64,000 bases of DNA from contig NZ_JACKZA010000008.1 in NCBI RefSeq assembly GCF_015100155.1, positions 1 to 64,000 on the forward strand, given 5' to 3'. Both the position numbers and the translations under genes were made by a program. This DNA comes from Acidithiobacillus sp. HP-2 (GTDB lineage Bacteria > Pseudomonadota > Gammaproteobacteria > Acidithiobacillales > Acidithiobacillaceae). Shown here piece by piece: positions 7,253-16,072 of this stretch (positions within the stretch are counted from its first letter, which is position 1; every line of letters starts with the position of its first letter). The notes under the pieces are model-generated. The model was not told the origin of the DNA, did not search any database, and saw nothing but the letters and a program-made list of their open reading frames with translations.

Positions 7253-8797
7253 ATGAGCAACAGGAGATTTGAGATGTTTACGATTCGTCAGATTTTGGTG
7301 CGGATGCGCCAAGGCGACACCGACCGCAGTATTGCCCGTGCTGGACTCATGGGCCGTAAGAAATTGGGGCTGTTGCGGCAGCAAGCTGCACAAAGGAACT
7401 GGCTGGATCCTCGGCAGCCATTGCCCGAGGATGCCGAGATGGCGGTGGCCCTACAACGGCCGCCAGAAGGTCAACCACCCCAGCGTCTCTCCAGCCTCAG
7501 AGAGCATGAGGAACGCATCACCGCGTGGGTAGCCCAAGGTATTCAGGGGACCACCATTCATGCAGCACTGGTGCGGCAGTATGGCTTTGGCGGTAGCTAT
7601 TCCGCCGTTAAACGGTTGATTCGTGGGATTCATGCAGCCGAACCCCCTCGCGTCACCTCCCGACTGACCTTCACTCCGGGGGAAGCGGCCCAGGTGGATT
7701 TCGGTGCGGGTCCGCTACTGGCCGATCCCAGAACAGGAGAATTACGCAAGACGTGGTTTTTTGTGATGACCTTGTGTTGGTCGCGACATCAATATGCGGA
7801 GTTCGTTTGGGACCAGAAGGTGATGACGTGGCTCGCTTGCCACCAGCATGCTTTTCGCTGGTTTGGAGGCGTACCCAAGCGGGTGATTATTGATAATGCC
7901 AAATGCGCCATTACGAAGGCTTGTATCAATGATCCGGTGGTACAACGGGCTTATGGCGAATACGCTGAGGGGTATGGTTTCCGGGTCGATCCCTGCCCAC
8001 CTCATGACCCGCAAAAAAAGGGTATCGTGGAATCGGGTGTGAAATACATCAAGCGATCCTTTTTGCCCTTGCGGGAGTTTCGCCACCGTGATGACGCCCA
8101 GCATCAGCTTCAGGAATGGGTGCTGGGCGAAGCGGGCAACCGGATCCATGGCACGACCAGAGAGGTGCCACTCAACCGCTTTGCCGAGGTCGAGCGGCCC
8201 TTACTGCAACCGTTACCGGAGAACCCGCCAGAAATCTCCGAATGGGCTCGCCCAAAGGTCTATCGCGACGGGCATGTCCAATACAATCGTTGCTATTATT
8301 CCGTCCCCTTCCGATTTGTTGACCAGCAGCTCTGGTTGCGTGCCACCTACACCACTGTCCGAATTTATTGGGAACAGGCCTTGATTGCTACGCATCCACG
8401 GCTCTTTCAACCGGGCAGCTTTGCCACCGTCCGGGATCATCTGCCACCGGAGGCCCAAGCCTGGCAGACTCAGGACATCCAATGGTGTTTACGCATGGCA
8501 GAAGGTGTCGGCCCTCATTGTCATGCGGTGGTTCATCAGCTCTTTGCTGACCGTCAACTCGTCTATTTGCGCACGGTGCAGAATCTCTTGCGTCTCCGCG
8601 AGAAGTACAGTCCGCAGCGGTTGGAGAATGCTTGTGCACGAGCGGTGCATTACGGGAATGCGCGCTATAAGCCCATCGCTGAGATCCTGAAGAAAGGGCT
8701 TGATCAGGAACCACTCACTCCGGTCGACATTCAGAACGACAGCACCTATACGCGCGGTGGCCGTTTCCTGCGCGACAGCAGAAACCTTTTTCATTGA
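7253..8797 (+). CDS. istA: IS21-family transposase IstA
   Basis: A 514-residue transposase. The N-terminal helix-turn-helix (FTIRQILVRMRQGDTDRSIA and what follows) is followed by the integrase-like core: AQVDFGAGPL carries the first aspartate, RVIIDNAKCAI the second, and GIVESGVKYIKRSF the catalytic glutamate. The C-terminal part has the beta-barrel seen in the family. ATG at 7253 with GGAGGG upstream is preferred over a TTG at 7217 in the same frame. IstA acts with the ATPase IstB encoded 12 bases downstream. No break is seen. Confidence 0.93.
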   Translation: MSNRRFEMFTIRQILVRMRQGDTDRSIARAGLMGRKKLGLLRQQAAQRNWLDPRQPLPEDAEMAVALQRPPEGQPPQRLSSLREHEERITAWVAQGIQGTTIHAALVRQYGFGGSYSAVKRLIRGIHAAEPPRVTSRLTFTPGEAAQVDFGAGPLLADPRTGELRKTWFFVMTLCWSRHQYAEFVWDQKVMTWLACHQHAFRWFGGVPKRVIIDNAKCAITKACINDPVVQRAYGEYAEGYGFRVDPCPPHDPQKKGIVESGVKYIKRSFLPLREFRHRDDAQHQLQEWVLGEAGNRIHGTTREVPLNRFAEVERPLLQPLPENPPEISEWARPKVYRDGHVQYNRCYYSVPFRFVDQQLWLRATYTTVRIYWEQALIATHPRLFQPGSFATVRDHLPPEAQAWQTQDIQWCLRMAEGVGPHCHAVVHQLFADRQLVYLRTVQNLLRLREKYSPQRLENACARAVHYGNARYKPIAEILKKGLDQEPLTPVDIQNDSTYTRGGRFLRDSRNLFH

Positions 8798-8809
8798 GAG
8801 GCATACACC

Positions 8810-9604
8810 ATGCAAACCCAAGAATTACTTTATGCTCTACGCTCCTTGCGTCTATCCGGGGTACTGGAGACCCTGGAAGCCCGTAATCGCCAGGCGATCG
8901 ACGGGCAACTCGCCTACACCGAATTTCTCGCGCTTTTACTTCAGGATGAAATGGCCCGCAGGGACCAAAAGAAATTCGACACGCTCTTACGCCAAGCCCG
9001 GTTTCGCAACCACAAAACACTGGAGGATTTTGCCTTTGATCGCCTGCCGACCTTAAATCGCAGCATGGTGCACGAGCTCGCCACAGGCCGCTATCTCCAG
9101 GAGAAAGCCCCTGTGCTCATCGTTGGGCCCTGTGGTACGGGCAAGAGCCATCTCGCGCAAGCGCTGGGCCACAGCGCTGTCCGCCAAGCTGTTGATGTGC
9201 GATTCCTCACGCAAAGTGAATTGGTGGGTGGTCTCCATGCGGCTCGGGCTACGGGTACCTATGACAAGGTTTTCCGGCAGTGGGTCAGAGTCTCTCTCCT
9301 GATCGTGGATGATTTTGGACTCAAGCCATTGCGACCGCCCCATGATGAGGACTTTCACGACCTCATCGCCGAGCGCTATGAACAGACCACAACTATGGTG
9401 ACCAGTAACCTGGATTTTAACGAATGGGGAGACGTCTTTCCCGCTAACCGAATGCTGGGCGTAGCCACGCTGGATCGGTTACGGCACGGTGCTTACCGAC
9501 TCATCCTGGAAGGGGAAAGTTACCGCACGCCAAGGCCCTGCCAGAGGACCCGAAAAGGACGGTTGCGAAACACCCAAAAATCGCCCAATCTTGACCCTGT
9601 TTGA
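8810..9604 (+). CDS. istB: IS21-family ATPase helper IstB
   Basis: A 264-residue AAA+ ATPase of the IstB/DnaC type. An N-terminal helical region (LYALRSLRLSGVLETLEARN) precedes Walker A GPCGTGKSHLAQALG and Walker B SLLIVDDFGLKP. The sensor segment TTMVTSNLDFNEWGDVF follows. It starts 12 bases after istA, with GAGAGG as ribosome site. The second position of Walker A is Pro-Cys rather than the usual Pro-Pro or Pro-Thr, a minor change. It helps IstA choose the target and assemble the transposition complex. Confidence 0.93.
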   Translation: MQTQELLYALRSLRLSGVLETLEARNRQAIDGQLAYTEFLALLLQDEMARRDQKKFDTLLRQARFRNHKTLEDFAFDRLPTLNRSMVHELATGRYLQEKAPVLIVGPCGTGKSHLAQALGHSAVRQAVDVRFLTQSELVGGLHAARATGTYDKVFRQWVRVSLLIVDDFGLKPLRPPHDEDFHDLIAERYEQTTTMVTSNLDFNEWGDVFPANRMLGVATLDRLRHGAYRLILEGESYRTPRPCQRTRKGRLRNTQKSPNLDPV

Positions 9605-9678
9605 GACCCCGATTTTGACACTTTGAAATGGCGCCATTATGCCGACCTTCGGTGGCGCCATATTGCCGGCCCGTGACA

Positions 9679-10132
9679 GTCCCTTCAGAAAACGGAATAT
9701 AAAACCCGTTAAGCTCCTGCGAAGGGCCTCAGCGGCCGATATTTTCCCTGCCTGGGGGTGTAAGCCGGAACCCCAGAAAATTCCGTCGGGAAACATCGGC
9801 GGCAGAGTTTCCGAGCATCGCACCTGACCGACATGGTTTTCCGACAGCCCGCACCAGAGCGGGGTTTTGGTCTTTTTTTCAAATCATCTGGGAGGCGTTT
9901 CACACAAAACTCCAGAGCAGGTTTTTCAAGTTTGACGTAAAAATCTGAGGTTCAGGCTTACACCCCCATGACGGAGAGCAAGGTGGCATCGGCCAGGAAA
10001 CTTCTGGATAACGGCACACCACGCAGAGAGGTCGCGGAGCACCTCGAGGTATCCTTGCCGACGCTCTATCGCTGGATTCCAGGAGCATCGCGCCCTTAAC
10101 GGGTTTTATATTCCGTTTTCTGAAGGGACCCC
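9679..10132. mobile_element. Short Tn3-family remnant bounded by two terminal repeats
   Basis: A 454-bp segment lies between a right-pointing Tn3-type terminal repeat (9679-9713, which starts GTCCCTTCAGAAAACGG and ends CCCGTTAAG) and its complement at 10095-10132. The complement is the full 38-bp form starting GGGG on the other strand. The left repeat lacks the first three G because the IS21 element abuts it. The first 120 bp are nearly identical to 53967-54087 at the second Tn3 remnant. The interior carries only a resolvase tail, so this is a non-autonomous, MITE-like derivative. Confidence 0.85.
9968..10099 (+). pseudogene. tnpR: Resolvase (TnpR) C-terminal fragment
   Basis: An open frame of 43 residues reads TESKVASARKLLDNGTPRRE, then VAEHLEVSLPTLYRWIPGAS, ending at a TAA that lies inside the 38-bp terminal repeat. 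This is the C-terminal helix-turn-helix that Tn3-family resolvases use to bind the res site. The catalytic N-terminal domain with its serine is absent. The sequence just before it (about 9945-9966) is an inverted copy of part of the left end, which suggests a deletion and inversion created the fragment. Confidence 0.75.
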
Positions 10133-10234
10133 TAATACAATACCGGAAACGGGAATACGTCCGGTGCTCCACAAGCACTGATTAGCCCCTGGCCGCCTGA
10201 GTCATTCAGGCACTTTGCACAGAGGGCTTAGATC

Positions 10235-10492
10235 ATGGAAAACCTCACAGATTTAACCGAGATCAACGAAGCGCAATATTTTGATGTGGACCGGACTGAC
10301 AGCTCCGGTGCGGCGGCGCTCGACGGCATTACAGCGATTCTGTCCGTTCTTCGTGGCGATGTATCGAATGACAGATGCGCTGATTGTACTGGTAGGCCAG
10401 CGGTACGCCTAAGTCCATATACAGCGGGTGGCCTCATCGAGGCTATTGAAGTGCTGACGGAAGTCGCGAGAACCGAATTGGACGGCAGTTGA
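10235..10492 (+). CDS. Small acidic hypothetical protein
   Basis: An 85-residue acidic protein with no recognised family. It starts at an ATG preceded by GAGGG. It contains a CADC pair (DRCADCTGRPAVRLSPYTAG) that could bind metal, and a C-terminal helix GGLIEAIEVLTEVARTEL. It lies between the Tn3 remnant and the heptamer array upstream of the ParB-like gene, on the same strand. No function can be assigned. Confidence 0.5.
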   Translation: MENLTDLTEINEAQYFDVDRTDSSGAAALDGITAILSVLRGDVSNDRCADCTGRPAVRLSPYTAGGLIEAIEVLTEVARTELDGS

Positions 10493-10507
10493 GAAAAGGG
10501 GAGAGGC

Positions 10508-10670
10508 GTCTGACTGCCTGTCAGACAGCACGGTTTTTTTGTCTGACCAAGCGTCTGACACCCCGTCAGACAATGCTGTCGGACGCCCTGTCCGACGCTT
10601 TTTATTTCACCACACCTGACGCACCAAAGGTGCAGTTTTTAGACCCCGTCCAGATGGCTGGATGTCGGAC
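10508..10670. promoter_or_regulatory. Eight GTCNGAC heptamers upstream of the ParB-like gene
   Basis: The palindromic heptamer GTCNGAC occurs at 10508, 10520, 10541, 10553, 10565, 10578, 10590 and 10664, each 7 bp long. N is T, A, T, T, A, G, C and G in that order. Most start-to-start distances are near 12 bases, with one of 21. Such phasing suggests cooperative binding of a regulator or a ParB-like protein to its own promoter region. The repeats are seen directly. The binding role is inferred. Confidence 0.7.
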
Positions 10671-10739
10671 AATCAATAGGTTGCGCGTCTGTCAGTAGGT
10701 TTGCTAAAACGGTTGTTATTCTTGTAAGGAGGCTTTTTT

Positions 10740-12140
10740 ATGAGCACACAAGCATTGGCCCAGACCCAGATCAATAACCGGGAAATCCGCTACGCCAGAG
10801 TTGAGCGGTTTACCGGCATTGAAAGCGTCATTCAATTGATGCCCCCCAGAGACAACGGGCGACCCGAGTTCACTACCCTGCTCGACAGTGCTCGGGAAAT
10901 GGGCATCCTGAATCCGGTTGTCGCCATTGAGCATAATGACGGCGCGCTGTATGTCATTGACGGATACATGCGGATAATGGTCGGAGATCGGCTGGGACTG
11001 CAGCAGATTCCCTACATCCACACGCCGTTAAATCCCGATGATCCCGCCGTAGTGGACATGGCCGCCCGTCTCAATTGGTCTCATCGCCATCTTTCGGATT
11101 TTGAAAAGGTCTGGGTGATTGGGAACCACTATATCAGTGAAAAACAGAGAGAGGGCGCACCAAGTGGTAATTTGAATGCAGCCAAAACAACGGTGCCAAA
11201 TGACACCGTTGTTTCCTCAACATCGGCGGATGGCCGTACAAGAGAAAAGCTTGCAGATCTTTATCATGTTGGTGCGCGTACCGTTCATCGCTACGGCAAC
11301 ATGGCCAAGGTCTGCCGCAGCATCATCCGCGTGCTGGCCGGACAGCTGCAGATCAGCGAGGAAGATGCTACATCGCGCTTCTTCGATTTGTGGAAGGACA
11401 CCCAGCGCGGCAAACATGTCGATCTCAGTGTGCTTTCCAAAATCAGCTATCGGCTGGTGGAATACGGAACCATTGATGACCCGGATCCCTGGATTCGGCA
11501 GGCTTTCAGCGCCTACGCTGTGGATCTCGCCCGATTTCCCAAAGATTCCGCAGCGCATGAATATGCATTGCCCAATCTGAGAGCGGAAGGATTGATCCTG
11601 GCCACCTTTGCGGAACTCGAAAAGACCCTACCCCCCAAAAAGGGAACAGAACAATGGACCCGACAAAATAAGGCCGCACCGACACAGACAAAATCCGGAG
11701 AATATCTGCCAGCAGAAAAAAACATGGGACAGCCTGAAGCAGCGATCGTTGAGGAAATTCCGTCTATTCCAGAAGATTCATCGCCCATCAACCACATTCA
11801 GCAGCGTGCCGTTCAGTTTCAGTCTGGGGTCTCTGCCATGCAGCACCAACTGGATAACACGTTGACGGCATACATCCCCAATCTGACCCGGCTAACAGAC
11901 GATCTGATCCAGATCATGGAAGACAACTGGAAAGAGGACTTCAACAGCGCCAATAAAGCGTTGCGGCCTACCTGGGAAGACATATCCCGCTTTTATCGAT
12001 CTCTGAACCTCAAAAAAGGCATTTTGCTGGAAGTGATGGAGGCAGACCGGGATGCCATCACCCGACTGCGTAGCCGTCTGGAAAAACTCGCGGAGCTGGT
12101 CAATAGCAGGATGCCGGAGATTAGCAGCGGACTGTTCTAG
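10740..12140 (+). CDS. ParB/RepB-domain protein
   Basis: A 466-residue protein with a ParB N-terminal domain. The segment LLDSAREMGILNPVVAIEHNDGALYVIDGYMRIMVGDRLGLQQIPYI (read here in parts: GILNPVVAIE, then YVIDGYMRIMVGDRLG) matches the ParB/Srx core, with the Asp-Gly-Tyr/Arg turn in place of the usual DGxRR. A helix-turn-helix region follows (TREKLADLYHVGARTVHRY). The C-terminal half is helical and unassigned. Ribosome site AAGGAGG precedes the ATG. No parA lies next to it, so it may be a regulator or CTP switch of the plasmid rather than a partition protein. The heptamer array upstream is its likely binding site. Confidence 0.8.
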   Translation: MSTQALAQTQINNREIRYARVERFTGIESVIQLMPPRDNGRPEFTTLLDSAREMGILNPVVAIEHNDGALYVIDGYMRIMVGDRLGLQQIPYIHTPLNPDDPAVVDMAARLNWSHRHLSDFEKVWVIGNHYISEKQREGAPSGNLNAAKTTVPNDTVVSSTSADGRTREKLADLYHVGARTVHRYGNMAKVCRSIIRVLAGQLQISEEDATSRFFDLWKDTQRGKHVDLSVLSKISYRLVEYGTIDDPDPWIRQAFSAYAVDLARFPKDSAAHEYALPNLRAEGLILATFAELEKTLPPKKGTEQWTRQNKAAPTQTKSGEYLPAEKNMGQPEAAIVEEIPSIPEDSSPINHIQQRAVQFQSGVSAMQHQLDNTLTAYIPNLTRLTDDLIQIMEDNWKEDFNSANKALRPTWEDISRFYRSLNLKKGILLEVMEADRDAITRLRSRLEKLAELVNSRMPEISSGLF

Positions 12141-12447
12141 CGACTAAATCCTCCGTAACCATTATTGCGATACGTTACTGTTACGGCGTAACGACAGTCA
12201 CAGAGTTTCGTGACTGGTCGCAAATAGGGTTTTTCGGGAGACACTTGGGCGCATTTTGGGCAATGTGGTCAAATCTGCCCCATTCAAAGACCAAAAACCA
12301 GCATGGATAATGGCTTCAGAGCCAGTCAGACCAGCGGATTAACAATCCGGGGGTCTGTGAAACAGCCGTTACCGTAACGATTGCGGCAGACCTCCCAAAA
12401 TAGGGTTGTTCGTGATGCTTCCGTGAAACTTGCTGTAGCAAGTCCCC
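12141..12447. other. Intergenic with inverted repeats between convergent genes
   Basis: No gene. It contains CAGTCAC-8-GTGACTG (12195-12216), repeated GTTAC/GTAAC words around 12170-12195 and 12365-12380, and ACTTGC-TGTA-GCAAGT (12428-12443) at the end of the GGDEF/EAL gene. These could act as terminators for the converging genes, though none has a strong T-run. Confidence 0.45.
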
Positions 12448-15400
12448 TCATAACTCCTCATCGGCCGGGCGATGATGCTTCGATGAATAGGCATCGAGAA
12501 TGGCTTCTCCCAGCGCGTTTTGTGCTTGTTCCATAATGCACCAGTCTAAAGCTTCTAGAGAGACTGATAATTGGCGGATCATCTCTGCGAGGGCTTTGTG
12601 GTACTCCCTATGACGCTGATCTAATGGGCTTCCTTCTGATACACCCAGATGCTGCATCGCCCTGTGTAATGGACAAACGCCAGGATCTACCATCTCTTTA
12701 TAATTCATCAGCCGAAGATTCTGGCGCATGGTTTTTTCCAGGACGCTGTGGAGGCTGAGATGAAGGGCGTATAGCCCCAAAAAGGTATGAGGATAAGTCG
12801 ATCGCTCAATGGCTGGGCGCCGCAAGAATTGCTGTAGTTCTTTCATGGGCAAGGGCCTAGCAATAGCGTATCCCTGTAAAAGGGAGACGCCTGCAACCGT
12901 GACCGCATCCAGGATGTCTTCTGTTTCCACCCCTTCTACAACCAGAGTCACCCCTAAACTGGTAGACAGATCCTGCACCGTATTCACAAAATAAAGATCT
13001 CGGGGTTGTTTCTCCAGTGTGCGAACAAAAGCCTGATCCAGTTTGATTTTATCAAAAGGCAGTGTTTTTAAGCGCAGGAGTGAACCATAGGCGCTGCCGA
13101 GATCATCTAATGCCAGATGAACACCGAACCGTTTCATTTCAAGAAGATGCTCTATGGACGAGGACTGCTCCAGGAAGTCATCTCCTTCAAGAATTTCCAG
13201 GGTAATACGGGATGGATCGATGCGGGTTGGCGCAATCAGTGCCCTTAAACATTCTACGCATTCGGCAGAAACGGAATGCGCATCAAGATTGACGGATACC
13301 CATAAGGAATATCCTTGCCCGTCCAGAACCGCAAGATCCACCAATGCTTGTGAAAGCACGCCCTTCGTCAATGTAGTAAGGTCCATGGTCTTTAATTCCG
13401 GTAAAAAGCGAGCAGGGGTCCAAAGCTTCCCCTCGGTATCTCTTAAGCGTGCCAACGCCTCTAATCCAACAATCTTCCGGGTAAAATTATCAAGAATGGG
13501 TTGATACCAGACCTCCAGTGCGCCGTTATCCAGCAGAACCTGTGCCGGATTACGCTGATCTGGATGGAGATCTTCGCCGAAAACCATCCAGCAATTCTCC
13601 CGATCCGCTTTGTGGGCTTTGATTTCATAGAGCGCCTGATCAGACCAGCGCAGCAGCTGATCTGCTTGGTCTGTATCAGCAGTAGGATAGAGCGCGATAC
13701 CCATGCTTGCCCCAACCTGAACGCTTTCACCATTACTCAGACGGATGGGTACGGTGATGATCTCCTCAATCTTTTTCAGGAGTTGCGCAAGGTCTGCATG
13801 CCCCGCCAAATCTTCCAGCAGGAGCACGAATTCATCCCCTCCGTAACGGGCGATAAAATCGGTTTTGCGCAACGTATTAGACAAACGTTTACCCAGCATC
13901 ATCAGCACTTCATCGCCTATCTCATGACCATAGGTGTCATTGATTGGTTTGAAATTATCCAGATCGAGCATACAGACCGCCAAAAGACGATTGTGCCGAA
14001 TGGCTCGGAGCATGGCTTGCTCCATCTGCGTTTCCAGGAAACGCCGGTTGGGCAATCCCGTAACCAGGTCGGTCCTGGCGAGCTGCGCCTCCTGTTCCTG
14101 CAGAAAACGCAGACGCTCCTTGAGGTCATATTCGTCCAGGCTGTGACCCAGCAAGGAGGCTGCGCGCTCACAGGCGGTGATGGTGTCACTATCGAAAACC
14201 GGTTCCGTGGAAATAAACGTTATGACGACGAAGGGTTTTCCATCTCTCCATACAGGAGTCGCTAATGCCGAACTCCATCCGAATGTAGCGAGTATCTGTC
14301 CCCACGGACGGTCTGCCTGTGAAGAAGAGAAATCGGAATGTACGATGGTTTTCTGCTCGCTCCATGCGCGTGCAGAAAGGCAAGAAGGATCGTCCACGTA
14401 GATTTGGAACGGTTGCATCTTCTCGACTCCGGGACCCGCCCCAGCTAGCACCTGCACTCTTCCCTGCGGGTCAGGGCGCACAACGCCGATGGTATGAAAG
14501 ACCTCCATGTCCACGAGCTGGGTGCAGGTAGTTTCCAGCATGTCCTGTACATCACGCCCCTGCAAAAGGAGATCCGCTTCCACGGACAAAGCCTGATAGA
14601 TCTTCTGCTGTTTCTTTAGCTGCTGTGCCTGCTGCACCGACTCCGTCACATCCACCATGGTCCAGATGGAGGTCTCCTGATCCTCCAGCAACGTCCCGAA
14701 TGCGTCGATGAGCAGTGGTTGTTGATCGGCATGAGAGAATGCGATACGGCGGACAACGGTCGTTCCCGTTTGGAAGAGCTCGGAATAGGCCTGTCCAACC
14801 CGTTCCCAGTTTGCCTCATCAGGGTAAAGTAACCGGGTGTCTTGCCCGATCATGCGCTCTAGCGACAGACCCATCATGTCTGCCATATGCTGGTTGCACT
14901 GCACGATGTGGCGTTGGCGCACTACCATAATCCCCACCGCCGCGTTGTCCAGCAGTGTCTGGAGAAGATTCCTGTTTTCGCGTTCCTGGGTGATGTCCTG
15001 TTGCAGGCCGATGAATCCGGTCAATGTACCTTGATCATTGAGAACAGGATCAATGTGCAAACGATTCCAGAACAAAGTGCCGTCCTTGCGCTGGTTGAGG
15101 ATGTCTCCGGTGTAGGACTGTTCCTGCGCCAAAGCAATGGCAATCTCCCTGACAGTCTGTGCATCGGTCTGCCGGGTTTGCAGAAACTTGCAGTCGCGTC
15201 CAAGTACTTCTTCCTCTGTGTAGCCGGTGAGTTTCAGAAAAGCTTGGTTGGTATAGACAAAGTGTCTTTGTGGGTCAGCAATGGTGACGCCGCCATCCAG
15301 CGCCTCCACCGAGGCGCGCAAAAAGCGCAACCTCTGCATATCCTGCAGTCGCTCCAGACCCCGACTGATCTGGAGGGACATTTGTTGCAGAATGGTCCGC

Positions 15401-15837
15401 AGGACATCGTCGAATGGGGTTCCATCGCCGCTATAGACCGATAAAAGTGCCCAGACCTTTCCGTTGCGGAAAAGGGGCAGTATTGCGCTGGCGGTCAGTC
15501 CATAGGCCAGTGCACGCTCTTTCCAAGGGGTCAGAAATGGCGCGTTTGCAAAATCATTGTCGATATAAGCGCGCGCCTCGCGCCAAGCACTCCCTGCGGG
15601 GCCTTGCCCTTCTGGAATCTGCGCATCACTGGAGATGAACAGATCTTTGAGGTAGTCCACTTGTCCGGCAGTAGCCAGAAACTGAAATCGCCCCTGTGCA
15701 TCTGGTCGGGAAATAAAGGCTAGCTTCAGATCGGCTTGCTGCACGGCAATTTCGCATAGGTGTTGTAGCAGTACAGACTCGTCTTCAGCGACAGAAATGG
15801 TCAGATGGATTTGGGTCAGGAGAGTGTTTAGGGCCAT
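12448..15837 (-). CDS. GAF-LOV-PAS-GAF-GGDEF-EAL cyclic-di-GMP protein with CZB-like tail
   Basis: A 1129-residue cytoplasmic sensor. Domains in order: GAF (about 10-165); LOV-type PAS (about 173-287) with GRDCKFLQ around Cys216, the two flavin-contacting asparagines in LNQRKDG and FWN, and the glutamine in GFIGLQQD; a second PAS (292-405); a second GAF (410-570); GGDEF (590-750) with intact GGDEF at 666-670 and an inhibitory RKTD five residues before it; EAL (765-1005) with EAL at 793-795, DDLGSAYGSL and VVEGVET. The tail has His1026/1030, Cys1055, His1076 and His1080, spaced like a zinc-binding CZB domain. Both catalytic domains look able to act. The gene stands alone in the plasmid-like part. 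Confidence 0.9.
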   Translation of the reverse strand: MALNTLLTQIHLTISVAEDESVLLQHLCEIAVQQADLKLAFISRPDAQGRFQFLATAGQVDYLKDLFISSDAQIPEGQGPAGSAWREARAYIDNDFANAPFLTPWKERALAYGLTASAILPLFRNGKVWALLSVYSGDGTPFDDVLRTILQQMSLQISRGLERLQDMQRLRFLRASVEALDGGVTIADPQRHFVYTNQAFLKLTGYTEEEVLGRDCKFLQTRQTDAQTVREIAIALAQEQSYTGDILNQRKDGTLFWNRLHIDPVLNDQGTLTGFIGLQQDITQERENRNLLQTLLDNAAVGIMVVRQRHIVQCNQHMADMMGLSLERMIGQDTRLLYPDEANWERVGQAYSELFQTGTTVVRRIAFSHADQQPLLIDAFGTLLEDQETSIWTMVDVTESVQQAQQLKKQQKIYQALSVEADLLLQGRDVQDMLETTCTQLVDMEVFHTIGVVRPDPQGRVQVLAGAGPGVEKMQPFQIYVDDPSCLSARAWSEQKTIVHSDFSSSQADRPWGQILATFGWSSALATPVWRDGKPFVVITFISTEPVFDSDTITACERAASLLGHSLDEYDLKERLRFLQEQEAQLARTDLVTGLPNRRFLETQMEQAMLRAIRHNRLLAVCMLDLDNFKPINDTYGHEIGDEVLMMLGKRLSNTLRKTDFIARYGGDEFVLLLEDLAGHADLAQLLKKIEEIITVPIRLSNGESVQVGASMGIALYPTADTDQADQLLRWSDQALYEIKAHKADRENCWMVFGEDLHPDQRNPAQVLLDNGALEVWYQPILDNFTRKIVGLEALARLRDTEGKLWTPARFLPELKTMDLTTLTKGVLSQALVDLAVLDGQGYSLWVSVNLDAHSVSAECVECLRALIAPTRIDPSRITLEILEGDDFLEQSSSIEHLLEMKRFGVHLALDDLGSAYGSLLRLKTLPFDKIKLDQAFVRTLEKQPRDLYFVNTVQDLSTSLGVTLVVEGVETEDILDAVTVAGVSLLQGYAIARPLPMKELQQFLRRPAIERSTYPHTFLGLYALHLSLHSVLEKTMRQNLRLMNYKEMVDPGVCPLHRAMQHLGVSEGSPLDQRHREYHKALAEMIRQLSVSLEALDWCIMEQAQNALGEAILDAYSSKHHRPADEEL

Positions 15838-16072
15838 GGTTTTCGCTTTCGTCTGTGCACCTCCACCCTATGACTTATATGGAATCGGGCAATGAACGCT
15901 AAGAAAGGTTCAGAGGTAGCATGAAATGGTTTGTTCTTGGTCTACAGGACAGAATGCGTCATTCTGTCTCGTAGTCCCAAAACCCTGAACGGCAGATCGC
16001 CCGGTTTTGCTCGGTTCTTCTGCCACCCACGAGGGCCGATTATGGGACATTACGTTGGGTCTACTTATTTGG

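Larger units (their letters stand above)
7132..9678 (+). mobile_element. IS21-family insertion sequence, apparently intact
   Basis: An element of about 2.55 kb with istA and istB. The ends match as inverted repeats: TGTCACGGGTCGGCAATAT at 7132 and, on the other strand from 9678, TGTCACGGGCCGGCAATAT. Both ends carry further internal copies of the AATGGCGCCA type (for example near 7150 and 9628), the multiple terminal sites usual for IS21. No matching target duplication is visible. The right end abuts a Tn3-family terminal repeat that has lost its first three bases, so the left side was probably rearranged after insertion. Confidence 0.9.

Noticed and set aside
7120-9690. Target-site duplication around the IS21 element
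   Set aside because: The flanks (GAAAAC on the left, GTCCCTTC on the right) do not match, so no duplication is claimed.
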